From: Leptonema sp964619535
Lineage (GTDB): Bacteria; Spirochaetota; Leptospiria; Leptospirales; Leptonemataceae
NCBI GenBank assembly: GCA_964619535.1
Contig: CAZUEX010000006.1
Span: 124,001 to 188,000 of the forward strand
Reading direction: 5' to 3'
Length of the DNA stretch: 64,000 bases
The position numbers and the translations under genes were made by a program. The stretch's first letter is position 1, and each line of letters starts with the position of its first letter. Below, in pieces: positions 43,357 through 53,800 of this stretch. The notes under the pieces are model-generated. The model did no database searches and had not been told where the DNA came from. It was given only the letters and a program-made list of their open reading frames with translations.

Positions 43357-44862
43357 TCATTTCTCGCTTTCATGGCGGATCAGCAGCTGCCCTGAATCCG
43401 ACGAGGTCAGCCGCAGCGTGGTTCCTGCAAAGCCTTCAGGGCAGGTAGAGCCATGCGGAAACATAAAGGCCCATTCCTGATCCACACAGTAGCTTCCCCC
43501 TTCGCGCACAATCTTCAAAGCAAGACCGGCTGCCTCCACCCAGCGATTGTGATCTGCCGACCCCAGAGGGAAGCGAAGACGGTAGGGCCCCGGATATTGC
43601 CGTACCTGCTCCATGGCCTTTTCTATGGCCGTTGGTCCTGCCGGCAGAGGTGCAGGACGGTAATACGTAACAACCAGGGCCGTAATCAACAGCGATGCCT
43701 GCAAAACGAGCCATCGCGGAGCAATATGGATGGTGCCGGTCAACGATTTAAGGGCAACCAAAGCCAGAAGCAGATGAAATCCGACAAAAGGATGCAGATG
43801 CCAGAAGAGATGTGGCACAAGATCACCCGAAACGCGAAGCGCTGCAAGCAAGGATAGCAAAAAGACGATCATCAGATTCACATGAAGCGATCGCCACACC
43901 GCATCCAGACGATGCCACACCAGAAGCGGCATCCCTGAAAGCAGGCCAAACCACAGAACAGGATGCATCTGGATGACAGGCCTTACAGGATCCAGGTAGT
44001 ATCCCGTCAGATAGACCAGCACCTTATCAACCCTTCTGGATGCCGAGCCATCACCGGTAAAATAGCGGTAGATGGCAGACAGGTTGCCCGTCCCGGCAAA
44101 CTCATCGATCAGGACCGGCAAAGAGGTCACCAGAAGAAAGGCAGCGGCAAAAGCGATATACCGGAGGCCTGCGCGATCAGGCCTGACCTTTTGCCGGGCA
44201 AGTCGGTAGAAGGCCAGTAATGCAAGCGGAAGAAGCAGGGTTATGCCACTGATGTGGTTATGCACGATCAAAACGGCTGCCACCGTTCCAGGCAGAAAAT
44301 CCTGCAGCCGCCCTCTGCACACTCCAAGGTACGAAACGAAAAACAACAAATACGGCACAAGCAGGGAATGGGGCCCCCACACACTGAACCACATATCGGG
44401 GCCAAGCGGAGCAACGCTGACCAGGAAGAAGGCAAGAGCAATCAGAGCATAGCGCCCCGGAAACAGACGACGCAAAAGTGCAAAGCTCCATAAGAAAAGG
44501 CCTGCGTTAAGCAAGAACTGCGCGAAACGATAACGCTGTCCCGGCGCTTCAATAAAAGGAAGGATGACCTCTGCTGCAGCATATATATAGAAGGTGATGG
44601 GTCCGGGATGGTGAAATCCCACTCGCGAATAGGGACCAACGCCTTCTGCAAACTGGCCAGCCCGTACCGTCTGCAAACCGATCAGCGCCTGATCCCCTAC
44701 CTCATCGTAGGGTCCTTTCCAGAGGGACGTAGAGGCAACGAATAAGAGGAACAAAAACAGTGCCGGCAGGAAATAATCCGATCGTACAAAGCCCCGTATG
44801 CTGACGGATATGACAGGCTGCATCAGGTTCAAGAAGCCGATGCGGATCCATGTGGGAAGCAT
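43357..44862 (-). CDS. polytopic membrane protein, glycosyltransferase-39-like
   Basis: About 501 residues from the ATG at 44862, which has AGGGGG directly upstream; the frame open from 45096 would run into the divergent copper gene. Some eleven hydrophobic segments follow a first loop with DEVGDQALIGLQTVRAG and GFHHPGPITFYIYA. An acidic first loop and HPG-type motif are seen in PMT/ArnT-like lipid-linked sugar transferases (GT-C fold), but the match is weak. A soluble C-terminal domain (about 410-501) has cysteines in SYCVDQEWAFMFPHGSTCPEG. Possible role: sugar addition in the periplasm. Confidence 0.55.
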   Translation of the reverse strand: MLPTWIRIGFLNLMQPVISVSIRGFVRSDYFLPALFLFLLFVASTSLWKGPYDEVGDQALIGLQTVRAGQFAEGVGPYSRVGFHHPGPITFYIYAAAEVILPFIEAPGQRYRFAQFLLNAGLFLWSFALLRRLFPGRYALIALAFFLVSVAPLGPDMWFSVWGPHSLLVPYLLFFVSYLGVCRGRLQDFLPGTVAAVLIVHNHISGITLLLPLALLAFYRLARQKVRPDRAGLRYIAFAAAFLLVTSLPVLIDEFAGTGNLSAIYRYFTGDGSASRRVDKVLVYLTGYYLDPVRPVIQMHPVLWFGLLSGMPLLVWHRLDAVWRSLHVNLMIVFLLSLLAALRVSGDLVPHLFWHLHPFVGFHLLLALVALKSLTGTIHIAPRWLVLQASLLITALVVTYYRPAPLPAGPTAIEKAMEQVRQYPGPYRLRFPLGSADHNRWVEAAGLALKIVREGGSYCVDQEWAFMFPHGSTCPEGFAGTTLRLTSSDSGQLLIRHESEK

Positions 44863-45040
44863 TTTCCCCCTGTCTGCATGCTTCGCCTGCAGTTGACGTC
44901 CACGTAAGGAAAATCTTCTTGACCCGTCTCCTTCAGGCCTATCAGTAAGGACTGTCGGTTTGAGTCCGACCGGAGAAAGTGACAAACATCTGTCTACCTT
45001 TTTCCGCTTGACCGATATTGACAGACCATCCAGTCTGAAA

Positions 45041-45057
45041 GATGCCTTCCGGGCATC
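45041..45057 (+). promoter_or_regulatory. leader hairpin upstream of the copper cluster
   Basis: GATGCC / GGCATC stem with TTCCG loop, ending 4 nt before the GGGAG ribosome site of the gene at 45075. Other small stems in 44863-45040 (GTCGG/CCGAC and CAGAC/GTCTG) suggest a structured leader, but no known riboswitch is recognised. Confidence 0.3.
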
Positions 45058-45074
45058 AGATACGGGAGAAACAC

Positions 45075-47009
45075 ATGCGAAAAACAATTGTACCAACGCT
45101 TCTCCTCCTCATGGCGAGCTGCGGCTCTCCAGGCGAAGATGGAGGATTTGCGCACGTAACCATGATGGATAACTTCTTTTCGCCTCCTCTTTCGAGGATT
45201 CACAAAGGCGGACAGATCGAGTTCTTTAACAAGGGCTTAAACCCACACAATGCCATTGCCGTTGATGGTAGCTGGTCCACAGAAACCGAATACGGCGATC
45301 TGGCCATGCCTGGCGGAGCGAAGGCTCGCGTCACCTATCCCACCGAGGGCGTTTTTCCTTACTACTGTTCCTATCATGCAACACCGGACGGAAAGCTGGG
45401 CATGGTGGGCACCGTTATCGTCGGTGATGTAGAGTACGATGAAAACGTAACGGGCAAGAGTCAGCCTGCGCCCGAGCAATGGTCCGGACGCACGCGCAGG
45501 GTTCCGCAGGAATACCCGACCATTCAGAATGCCGTAGATGCCGCATCGCCGGGGGATCTGATTCTAATCGATAAAGGGATCTATCGCGAAGAGGTCGTCG
45601 TTACCACTCCAGGGTTGATCCTTCGCGGAGTAAGCCGAAACGAAACCATCATCGATGGCGAGTTCGTTCGCGGTAATGGCATTCTCGTTGTCGGTGCAGA
45701 TGGGGTGGTCATTGAAAACATGACGGCGCGCAATGCCACGCTCAATGGCTTCTTCTGGACCGGAGTAAAGGGCTACCGTGGTTCCTATCTGACCGCCTAC
45801 AACAATGGCGACTACGGGCTGTATGCCTTCGACTCCGTGGATGGCATCTTCGAACATTCGTATGCCTCTGGCTCACCCGATTCCTCGTTCTATGTAGGCC
45901 AGTGTTATCCGTGCCGCGCCATTCTGTATAACAACGTGGGTGAGAACAATGCCATGGGCTACTCCGGTACGAACTCCGGTGGCGAGCTGTATCTGATCAA
46001 CAACATATTCAGAAACAACATGGTTGGAGCAGGTCCGAACACACTCGACAGTGAGCTGCTTCCTCCGGAGCGGGAGTCCACCCTCATCGGCAATATTGTC
46101 ATTGCCAACGACAACCGACAGGCACCGGCCAAAACACTGACCTATCCTTCCTACGGTAACGGCATCATGATTGCCGGCGGAATTCGCAATACCATCGAGA
46201 AGAATCTGATTCTCGGCCATCCCAACAACGGTATTCTGATCATTCCCAACCTGCAGGAAAACCTGTGGCTTGCCTATGACAATACCATCAGGGATAATAT
46301 CGTACTCGATTCAGGCCGGGCAGACCTTGCTCTTGTAGGACCGGTCAGCACGGGCAACTGCTACGAGAACAACATCTTTCGCACGCAGATCCCCTTTGGC
46401 CTGTCGTTTGTGAATGCATGCAACAGTCCCGTTCGCCTGATCAGCGGTGGTGATCTTTCCATGATGATGGGAGCCCTGTCTATGATGATCGAAGCCAAGC
46501 TCGGCATGGCAAAGACAGGCGATTATAAGACGCAACCGGTTCCGCCGGCACAGCCAGAGATGCCCGAAGAGGCGAAAAAACGTCTGCAGCCTGCCGTCAA
46601 TGTTTTCGAAGAGAACATTGCCATCGTAGAAAATGCAGACTTCCATCCGCTAACAGAGGAGTATCTCAAAGAATACGGACCGGCACGCATGGCAACAACA
46701 GGATCCATCCAGCCTGTTCTGCCCTACGCAACGCTCGGGCTTCTGTACCATATCTTTGCCTTTCTGCTTCCCTTCACGGTGTATACATCCTGGACTTCGC
46801 TGGCCTTCATCGACATGAACCGGCGAGAGGATAAAGAAAGAAAAACGATGTGGGCAGCACTTGTCATGCTCCTGCCGTTTGTTGGAGCGCTGGCCTATCA
46901 TCTGCGGCCTGGTTCGACCATTCCTTCACATATTCGCACCACGATGCTGGCAACGGGTGCAGGTGCTTACCTGCTCTTTCTCATCGCCGCCGTTCTGGTG
47001 GTGTTCTAA
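45075..47009 (+). CDS. cupredoxin - NosD-like beta-helix - membrane-tail lipoprotein
   Basis: 644 residues from ATG 45075 (GGGAG upstream). Lipobox LLLMASCGS near C16. A plastocyanin-like domain (about 20-125) has a complete type-1 copper set: H58 (NPHN), C98, H101 (YYCSYH) and M110 (LGMVG). A parallel beta-helix follows (about 135-475; IQNAVDAASPGDLILI, GNGILVVGADGVVIENM, NNTI/NNIF repeats) of the NosD/PbH1 type. Two hydrophobic helices at the end (about 550-644; LLPFTVYTSW, WAALVMLLPFVGALAYHL) resemble the PLDc_N module. NosD proteins assist copper loading of nitrous-oxide reductase; this fused form has no nosZ nearby. A copper relay or chaperone role is inferred. Confidence 0.75.
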   Translation: MRKTIVPTLLLLMASCGSPGEDGGFAHVTMMDNFFSPPLSRIHKGGQIEFFNKGLNPHNAIAVDGSWSTETEYGDLAMPGGAKARVTYPTEGVFPYYCSYHATPDGKLGMVGTVIVGDVEYDENVTGKSQPAPEQWSGRTRRVPQEYPTIQNAVDAASPGDLILIDKGIYREEVVVTTPGLILRGVSRNETIIDGEFVRGNGILVVGADGVVIENMTARNATLNGFFWTGVKGYRGSYLTAYNNGDYGLYAFDSVDGIFEHSYASGSPDSSFYVGQCYPCRAILYNNVGENNAMGYSGTNSGGELYLINNIFRNNMVGAGPNTLDSELLPPERESTLIGNIVIANDNRQAPAKTLTYPSYGNGIMIAGGIRNTIEKNLILGHPNNGILIIPNLQENLWLAYDNTIRDNIVLDSGRADLALVGPVSTGNCYENNIFRTQIPFGLSFVNACNSPVRLISGGDLSMMMGALSMMIEAKLGMAKTGDYKTQPVPPAQPEMPEEAKKRLQPAVNVFEENIAIVENADFHPLTEEYLKEYGPARMATTGSIQPVLPYATLGLLYHIFAFLLPFTVYTSWTSLAFIDMNRREDKERKTMWAALVMLLPFVGALAYHLRPGSTIPSHIRTTMLATGAGAYLLFLIAAVLVVF

Positions 47010-47039
47010 CATATGATTCTATAAAACGAGGTATATATC

Positions 47040-47351
47040 ATGAACGAAACAATTGCAGCACCCGGATTTTTCACCATCCTGATCAACTTCTATGGCTACT
47101 ACGTTCCTTTCATCCTGCTTTCACTGTGGGCACCACTTGCCCTGTATGACCTTTCGCGTCGATCTGATCTCGACAGAAAAAGCGGAAGCCTGTGGGCAGC
47201 TGCCGTCATTGGCCTGCCTTTTGTCGGTGCCTTCGCCTATCATGCAGCGGGCAAAAGCACCCTTCCTTCTTTTGTGCGAAACGTGGTTGTCTATGGTGGC
47301 ACAGGCCTTCTCGTCCTTCTGATCATCATAGCCAGTATTGCTCGTTATTGA
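47040..47351 (+). CDS. small PLDc_N-like membrane protein
   Basis: 103 residues, GAGGT site upstream. Three hydrophobic helices with YYVPFILLSLWAPLALYDLSRRSDLDRKSGSLWAAAVIGLPFVGAFAYH. This is clearly homologous to the C-terminal tail of the preceding protein (both have LW/MWAA...LPFVGA.AYH and a following SxxPSxxR motif). It is probably a duplicated membrane partner domain that pairs with that tail. No catalytic residues. Confidence 0.75.
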   Translation: MNETIAAPGFFTILINFYGYYVPFILLSLWAPLALYDLSRRSDLDRKSGSLWAAAVIGLPFVGAFAYHAAGKSTLPSFVRNVVVYGGTGLLVLLIIIASIARY

Positions 47352-47355
47352 AGCG

Positions 47356-48498
47356 ATGAATCGAAAGGACTTCCTGAAATGGTTCGGGCTCGGCGGACTC
47401 GGTCTGCTGAGCACCGCATCCATCCCCGCATTATTCGCCCGTCTGCGCGGCACGCCCGCGCAGCAAAGTGGGCCGCTTTGCCTGGGCACACAGCCATCGG
47501 ATCCTACGTCGGCCACAGGCTCTGGCTTTGCTCTGGGTGACGATGGTGTGGGCAACGGAACAGGTCTGCTGCGCCGGACGGGTAACGCCTATGGTAGTAT
47601 GGTGCATCCCCCTTCCGGGCTTCACCGAAACTATCTCTCTTCGTTTGAGCGTCCCCTCAGTCCCGAAAAAGGGGACTGGCATTTTGCAACTGCGTCCACA
47701 GCACGGCCTCCTCAGGACCGTTACCTGCCTCCCTTTTCCAGGTCCAGAGGCGTTCGCGACATTGAGATTCGGACGGTAAACCGCACGGTCAATGTTGCTC
47801 ATGGAACATCCTTCCTGGCCTGGACGTTCAACGGACGTGTGCCCGGTCCGGTCATCCGGGCCACAGAAGGGGAAACCCTGCGCATTCGCTTTCGCAATCT
47901 AACCGATGAACCCCATTCCGTCCATTTTCATGGATCCCACGACGTCAATCAGGATGGCTGGGAATCCATCCCCGGAGGTACCGATACGGTATACACCATC
48001 GAGGCCGGACCGTTCGGGCTTCATCCCTATCACTGTCACGTTCCACCGCTGGCACTGCACATGGCCAAAGGGTTATACGGAACCTTGATCGTCGATCCAC
48101 CCCAGGGTCGTCCCCCTGCCCATGAAGTCGTACTGATTCTGAGCGGATACGATCTGCAAAACCGCGGGAAGAACGATATCTACTGCTGGAATGGACTGGC
48201 GGGATTCTATGACCGTTATCCGATTCGCGTCAAGGTCGGTGAACTCGTTCGCGTCTATCTTGTAAACATGCTGGAGTACGAACCCATCGCTTCGTTTCAC
48301 CTGCATGCACAGACCTTTGACGTATACCGTTCGGGCACAAAGCTCAAACCGGACGATCATACGGACGTCGTTACCCTGAGCCAGACCGAACGGGCAATCA
48401 TTGAATTCCGTCTTCCGAGACGGGGCCGCTATATGTTTCATCCACATCAAATTCACATGGCAGAAAGAGGAGCAATGGGATGGTTTGTAGCCGTATAG
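47356..48498 (+). CDS. two-domain multicopper oxidase (NirK/laccase-like)
   Basis: About 380 residues from the ATG at 47356. The N-terminus NRKDFLKWFGLGG looks like a Tat signal but lacks the twin arginine (Asn-Arg-Lys). Residues about 40-125 form an unusual Ser/Gly/Pro-rich extension. Domain 1: HFH (190-192) and HCH (226-228, C227 for type-1 copper), with KGLYG leaving Leu at the axial position. Domain 2: HLH (315-317) and HPH (362-364), no Cys. So type-1 copper sits only in domain 1 and a trinuclear cluster would form between subunits. It oxidises a small reductant or metal with O2, or reduces nitrite; the electron donor may be the cupredoxin upstream. Confidence 0.82.
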   Translation: MNRKDFLKWFGLGGLGLLSTASIPALFARLRGTPAQQSGPLCLGTQPSDPTSATGSGFALGDDGVGNGTGLLRRTGNAYGSMVHPPSGLHRNYLSSFERPLSPEKGDWHFATASTARPPQDRYLPPFSRSRGVRDIEIRTVNRTVNVAHGTSFLAWTFNGRVPGPVIRATEGETLRIRFRNLTDEPHSVHFHGSHDVNQDGWESIPGGTDTVYTIEAGPFGLHPYHCHVPPLALHMAKGLYGTLIVDPPQGRPPAHEVVLILSGYDLQNRGKNDIYCWNGLAGFYDRYPIRVKVGELVRVYLVNMLEYEPIASFHLHAQTFDVYRSGTKLKPDDHTDVVTLSQTERAIIEFRLPRRGRYMFHPHQIHMAERGAMGWFVAV

Positions 48499-49043
48499 GA
48501 ATCATAGCCCTGGTGGCCACTCTGCTGGTGGCAGCCTGTAAAGAGACAGAGCCGCAGCGCCCTATCCACTCCTGGAACATGACCGCGCTTGTCGATGAGG
48601 CGGGTCAGAGTGTGCCCTTAAAGAGCCTTGATAAACCGAAGATTGTGTTTTTCGGCTACTCACACTGTCCGGATATGTGTCCTGCTGCCCTCGCACAGAT
48701 GGCCAGGGCCATGAAGATCCTTGGACGAGATGGCAATGCCATTACACCGATCTTCATCAGTCTGGATCCATCGCGCGATACCCCGGAAACGCTTGAGGCC
48801 TATCGACAGCGCTTTGAACAGAGAACACTCCGGGCCTTCACCGGGGATCGTGATCAGATCGACCGGCTGGCAAAAGACTTCGGCGTCATGTACAAACAGT
48901 CCGAGGATGCCATCAACGGCTATGGCGTTGACCATACGGGCTTTTACTATCTGCTCGACGAAGGCAACGGGCTGCTTTCGGTACTGCCTGCTGGACTCAG
49001 CGCTGTAGATCTTGCCAGAGAGATGCGAAAGGTGCTGCTATAG
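48480..49043 (+). CDS. SCO1/SenC-family copper chaperone lipoprotein
   Basis: 187 residues; the start lies 19 nt inside the oxidase gene with a GAGGAG site. Lipobox VAAC near C20. The thioredoxin-like copper site is CPDMC (C63, C67) with H152 in DHTGFYY, and FFGYSHCPDMCP and ISLDPSRDTPETL are family hallmarks. SCO proteins deliver copper to the CuA site of oxidases or act as thiol reductases. Here the adjacent multicopper oxidase and cupredoxin fusion are the likely clients. Convergent with the chemotaxis receptor, with 10 nt between stops. Confidence 0.9.
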   Translation: MVCSRIGIIALVATLLVAACKETEPQRPIHSWNMTALVDEAGQSVPLKSLDKPKIVFFGYSHCPDMCPAALAQMARAMKILGRDGNAITPIFISLDPSRDTPETLEAYRQRFEQRTLRAFTGDRDQIDRLAKDFGVMYKQSEDAINGYGVDHTGFYYLLDEGNGLLSVLPAGLSAVDLAREMRKVLL

Positions 49044-49053
49044 ATGGGCCTGT

Positions 49054-50751
49054 CTAAACCTGAAAGGCTTTAACAATGTCGTTCAACTCCTGCGACAGAT
49101 TGGTCAGCTCCTGCATGGTTTCTTGAATCGAGGCAGAAGCACGGTTCTGCTCTTCTGTGGAAGCCTGTACCTCTTCGACCGTTGCAACAAAACGTTCTGA
49201 GCCAGCCTGAAGGGAATCCATGACAGAAAGGACCCTGTCGCGGGTAGTGGATGTATGATGGATGGCATTCTTCATATGATCGAGCCGCTGTCCGATCTGG
49301 CCGACAATGTCGACAATGCGGCGAAAGGATTCCTCAGAAAAGGAAACAGCGGTTTCCTGTTTCTGCAGGGTATCTACGAGAAGCGACAGCTGTCTGGCTG
49401 CGTCTTCCGTAAAAGCCCGAACCTCCTGAATATGGTTCGCAATCTCTTTTGCTGAAACGGCCGTGTTGTCAGCAAGCTGACCGATCTGTTCGGCAACCAC
49501 CGAGAAGCCTCTGCCGCTTTCCCCTGCGCGAGCGGCTTCAATGGCAGCATTCAGGGCAAGCAGGTTCGTCCGCACGGTAACCTCGGTAATGACATCCACG
49601 ATACGAACAATCTCAACCGACTTTGCCTCGAGCTTACCCACAGCCTGCACCACACCCTCTCCGATATTTGTTCCAATCTCGGATTGGGACCGCATCTCTG
49701 CAATACTCCGCATACCTTCATCAGCATAACTCTGCGTCTGACCGCGAAGCTGTTCAATGGCATCGGAGGCATCCGTTAACACATCGATCGATTGCGAAAG
49801 CTCCCTGACGGACTCCATTCCATGCTGCAGGCGGGTGTCACTGTCGGCCGAATCTGCGGATAACTCTTCCATCGACCGTGCAATCATTTCCGTAGCCGTG
49901 GCCGCCTGGCCGAGCTGGGCCTGCATCCTGGACGATGAATCACGCAGCTGTATTGAAGTCGATCGTATCTTCTTTACAATCGAGCCGACGCTGCCAATGA
50001 GATCATTGGCTTTCTGGATTAGATCCCCCATTTCATCGTTCGTTGTAACCGGAATCTGCACGGTTAAATCACCCGAATTCTTCGCTATGCCATCCATGCA
50101 GATGGCGGCTTCGGTCACCGGCTTCATCACGCGCCTGGAGGCAACAACAGCAAAGCCAATGGACATGGAAAGGGCTGCAGCACAGGCACCACCGACCAGG
50201 AAAATCATCGTCATCTGTATGCCTCGAACGCGCTTCCAGGGCAGATCTGCAGCAACGGCGGCAACAACCCGTCCCGACGAATCACGAACAGGCACTGCAC
50301 CGGTAATACAATCCCCGTCTTCCGTAGGCACCGGTTCATCGGCTACGCCTTCCGTGCCCTTCAAAGCAGCAATCAATGGCGGCGTGGCGGGCAGCTCTTC
50401 CAGCTCGGTACCGTTCTCGACGTTTGAATCCAGAATGCGCACAACCCTTGCTGGATCCGTTTCATGGGGGACAACGGTATAGACACGGAGTAATCCAGAC
50501 CGGGTCTTTGATTCCTGAAGCACCTCCTGCAAAACAGGGTAGCGTTCATCATCTGGATCCAGCTCAACGATGGCATCCCCTTCAATCGAAGATGCCACAA
50601 GCCTCGCAAGACTGATCACCTCGCGACGGCTTTCAGAATAGGCAAAATCACGCACGGTCCACAGGGCCAGCGACCCTGACGGAATAATAATGATCAGACC
50701 TGAAGCCAGAAACCAGACCACAAACCTGCTCTTCATAGAGGATGCTTTCAT
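49054..50751 (-). CDS. methyl-accepting chemotaxis protein
   Basis: 565 residues. Membrane helix 1 (about 9-30), a periplasmic ligand domain of about 140 residues with a cache-like pattern, helix 2 (about 180-205), HAMP (about 205-260), and a long cytoplasmic helical hairpin. Its tip is VRTNLLALNAAIEAARAGESGRGFSVVAEQIGQLADNTA, the CheA/CheW-binding signature. Ligand unknown. The gene stands alone without che genes. An ATG at 50736 is a second possible start. Confidence 0.92.
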   Translation of the reverse strand: MKASSMKSRFVVWFLASGLIIIIPSGSLALWTVRDFAYSESRREVISLARLVASSIEGDAIVELDPDDERYPVLQEVLQESKTRSGLLRVYTVVPHETDPARVVRILDSNVENGTELEELPATPPLIAALKGTEGVADEPVPTEDGDCITGAVPVRDSSGRVVAAVAADLPWKRVRGIQMTMIFLVGGACAAALSMSIGFAVVASRRVMKPVTEAAICMDGIAKNSGDLTVQIPVTTNDEMGDLIQKANDLIGSVGSIVKKIRSTSIQLRDSSSRMQAQLGQAATATEMIARSMEELSADSADSDTRLQHGMESVRELSQSIDVLTDASDAIEQLRGQTQSYADEGMRSIAEMRSQSEIGTNIGEGVVQAVGKLEAKSVEIVRIVDVITEVTVRTNLLALNAAIEAARAGESGRGFSVVAEQIGQLADNTAVSAKEIANHIQEVRAFTEDAARQLSLLVDTLQKQETAVSFSEESFRRIVDIVGQIGQRLDHMKNAIHHTSTTRDRVLSVMDSLQAGSERFVATVEEVQASTEEQNRASASIQETMQELTNLSQELNDIVKAFQV

Positions 50752-50859
50752 AAACGATCCGCCTGGATTCAGCCTTCACGACTGCATACAGTCTTCTGCG
50801 GCCTTTATACACGGCCTATTTACCCCTATGTCAAGCCTTATTTTATCCGATTATGTCTT

Positions 50860-53800
50860 TTAGAAGACGGGAGGTCGTCTTTCAAAACGGCTGAGCAGTT
50901 TGTAGGCTGCAGGCACCATAAAGAGCGTGAAGGCAGTAGAAACCGTCAGGCCTCCGATCACGGTCAGTGCCAGCGGAATGCGGCTTTCGGCTCCTGGGCC
51001 GATGGCAAGGGCAGGCGGTATGGCAGCAGCGATCGTCGAAAGCGAGGTCATCACAATCGGGCGAAGTCGGATTGTTCCGGCCTCAAGCAAAGCACGGGCT
51101 ACATCGAAACCTTCTCTGGCACGTAACTCATTCGTGAATTCAACAAGCATAATCGAATTCTTCTTCACAATGCCCATGAGAAGCACCAGCCCGATCATAC
51201 TGTAAAGGTTCAGCGAGTTATCCGTAACATAAAGGGCAAGCAACGCGCCGGTAACACTGAATGGCAGGGCAAGAAGTACGATCAGTGGATGCAGAAAGCT
51301 GTTAAACTGAGCACCGAGCACCATGTAGGCAACCAGAACTCCTAACCAGAGAGCGGTATAGATGCCAAGAAAGGCCTCTTCAAAGCTACGACTTCCTCCA
51401 CCGGGAAAAAAGGCATAACCATGGGGGAGGATTTCGCGTGCAATCTTTTCGGCCACAGACAGAGCCTCGCCCTGTGACGCCCCTTCGGCCAGGTTTGCCT
51501 TGATCTGAATCGAGCGCTGTCGGTCAATGCGGGTCAGTGTCTGTACGGTGGGAGCGACGACAACGTCGGCAATGTCGGACAGCGCAACAAGTTCGCCGTA
51601 CTGGTTACGGACCTGAATCTGCGACACGTCAGCCTCAGATCGCCATTGCTCCGGCTTCAGGCGAATACGAATATCATAACGGCGACCATCGCTGGAAAAG
51701 CGACCTTCACGAATGCCACCCAGAGAAGCACCAACCGTCTGCACAAGACTCTGCATCGTTACGCCACGCAAAGAGGCCTCTTTACGGTCCGGGATGATAC
51801 GCACCTCTGGCATGCCTTCTCTGTAGTCTGTATCAATATCGCGATACAGACCGGTTTCTTCCATTTTCGCAATGATTTGCTGTGCATGCTCATTCAAAAC
51901 AGACCATTCTCCTCCGCGAATGCTGAACTCAACGGGTTGGGAGCGGCGCGCCGTCAGACCAGGTGTCGACAGGTCAAACAGAAAGGCTCGCATGCCCTTT
52001 ATGGCTGCAAGATCCTTTCTCACCTGTACCATAATCTCCTGCTGGCTCAGCTCACGTTCGCTGGCAGGCTTCAGCGTAACAAAGATCATCACCCTGTTGG
52101 ACTCACCGCCCTGAAAGCCTCCTGCTATACCGAGAAAGCGCTCCACATCGGATCGTCCGCGCAGGTACTTCTCCACCGCTTCAAGCTTCGTTACCGTATG
52201 GGCAAGCGATGACCCAACCGGAGTCTGCAGCTGAATACCAAACTGCGACTGATCCTGCGGCGGAACAAACTCGGTACGGATAAAAAAGACAAGAGACAGG
52301 GATAGCGCGAAAACAGATACACCGGCAGCAATAATCAAAAGCGGATGCCGCAAAGCATATTCGAGCTGCCAGCGATACACAGAAGTTAACCACTCCATCA
52401 CAAAGCGCACCGCCTTCACAATGCGGGGCTCCCGTTTGGTGCGCACAAGCATCTGCGAAGCACGCATCGGCGTTAAGGTAACGGCATCAAGAAGAGACAG
52501 CGCAACAGCACCGGACAGCGTAACACCAAGTTGAAAGAAGAAACGGCCGATTACGCCTTCCATAAAGGCAACGGGCAGAAAGATTGCAATGACCGCAATA
52601 CTTGAAGCTACAGCGGCAAATGCGATTTCACGTGTTCCTTCACGGGCCGCCTTTACACGATCCTTGCCCATATCGAAATGGCGGATAATGTTCTCAAGGA
52701 TCATGATGTTATCGTCCACCACGATACCAATGGCCAGAGAAAGGGCAAGAAGCGTGAAGAGGTTCAGGGTGAACCCCATAAAATACAGTATCAGAAAGCT
52801 GCCCAGAATAGAGCTCGGAATCGAAAGAATGACGTTAAGCGTGGAGCTCCAGTTCCCGAGAAAAATCCAGCAAACAAGAGAGGTCAGTATCGCTGACAAT
52901 ACGAGCGTAAAAAGCGTTTCGTCAACGGCCTCTTCCACAAAGATCGTAGAGTCGAAGTTTACGCGCAGATCCACATCATCGGGAAGATCGAGCTTCAGGC
53001 GTTCGATCTCTTCATGCACTCGTTTTCCAACATCAACGGCATTTGCACCGCGCTGTTTTCGGATGCCAATGCTGATTCCTTCAATACCGTTCACACGGGT
53101 TACACGACGTACATCGGTAAGACCGTCCTCGACAGTCGCCACATCCCGGATTCTTATATCGGAGTAGTAGATGGGACGTCCTCCCCGGCGGGTGATGCGT
53201 ATGTTCTCGATGTCTTCGACGCTTGCAGCCTCTCCCATCACGCGAAGGTTCTTTTCGTTTCTCGCATCTTCAAGATAGCCAGAGGCTCCTTCGCTGTGTT
53301 CATTGGCAATCGCATCAAGAACATCAACGATGGTTAACTCGTACTTCTTCAGGCGATTCAAATCAATCCAGATCCGCAAATTGCGATCAACCGTACCACC
53401 TGCAAAGACCTCACCGACACCTTCAAGGAGTTGCAGGCGATCCAATATGGACTGGTCGGCAATGACATATAAATCGCGCACCGAACGTGTCTTTGAGGAA
53501 AGACCGATCCACAGAATCGGATTATCATCGGGATTCGATTTGCGAATGGTTGGCGGATCCACGCCTATAGGCAAACGCACCCGGCTTATGGCAGACTGCA
53601 CCTCCTGGAGGGCAGCATCAATGTTACGGTCAATGTCAAATTCAAGATTGATGGTCGCCGTCCCCTGCCGTACGGTGGAACTCATCTCTTTCAACCCTTC
53701 TACGGCGATGATACGGCGTTCAAGGCGATCCACGACCTCTGACTCCATGTATTCGGGAGGAACGCCTTCCCATGTCACCGTTACAGAGAGAACAGGAAAA

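Noticed and set aside
47338..47356. TTG start for the multicopper oxidase at 47338
   Set aside because: It lies inside the preceding gene; ATG at 47356 gives the expected signal-peptide start.
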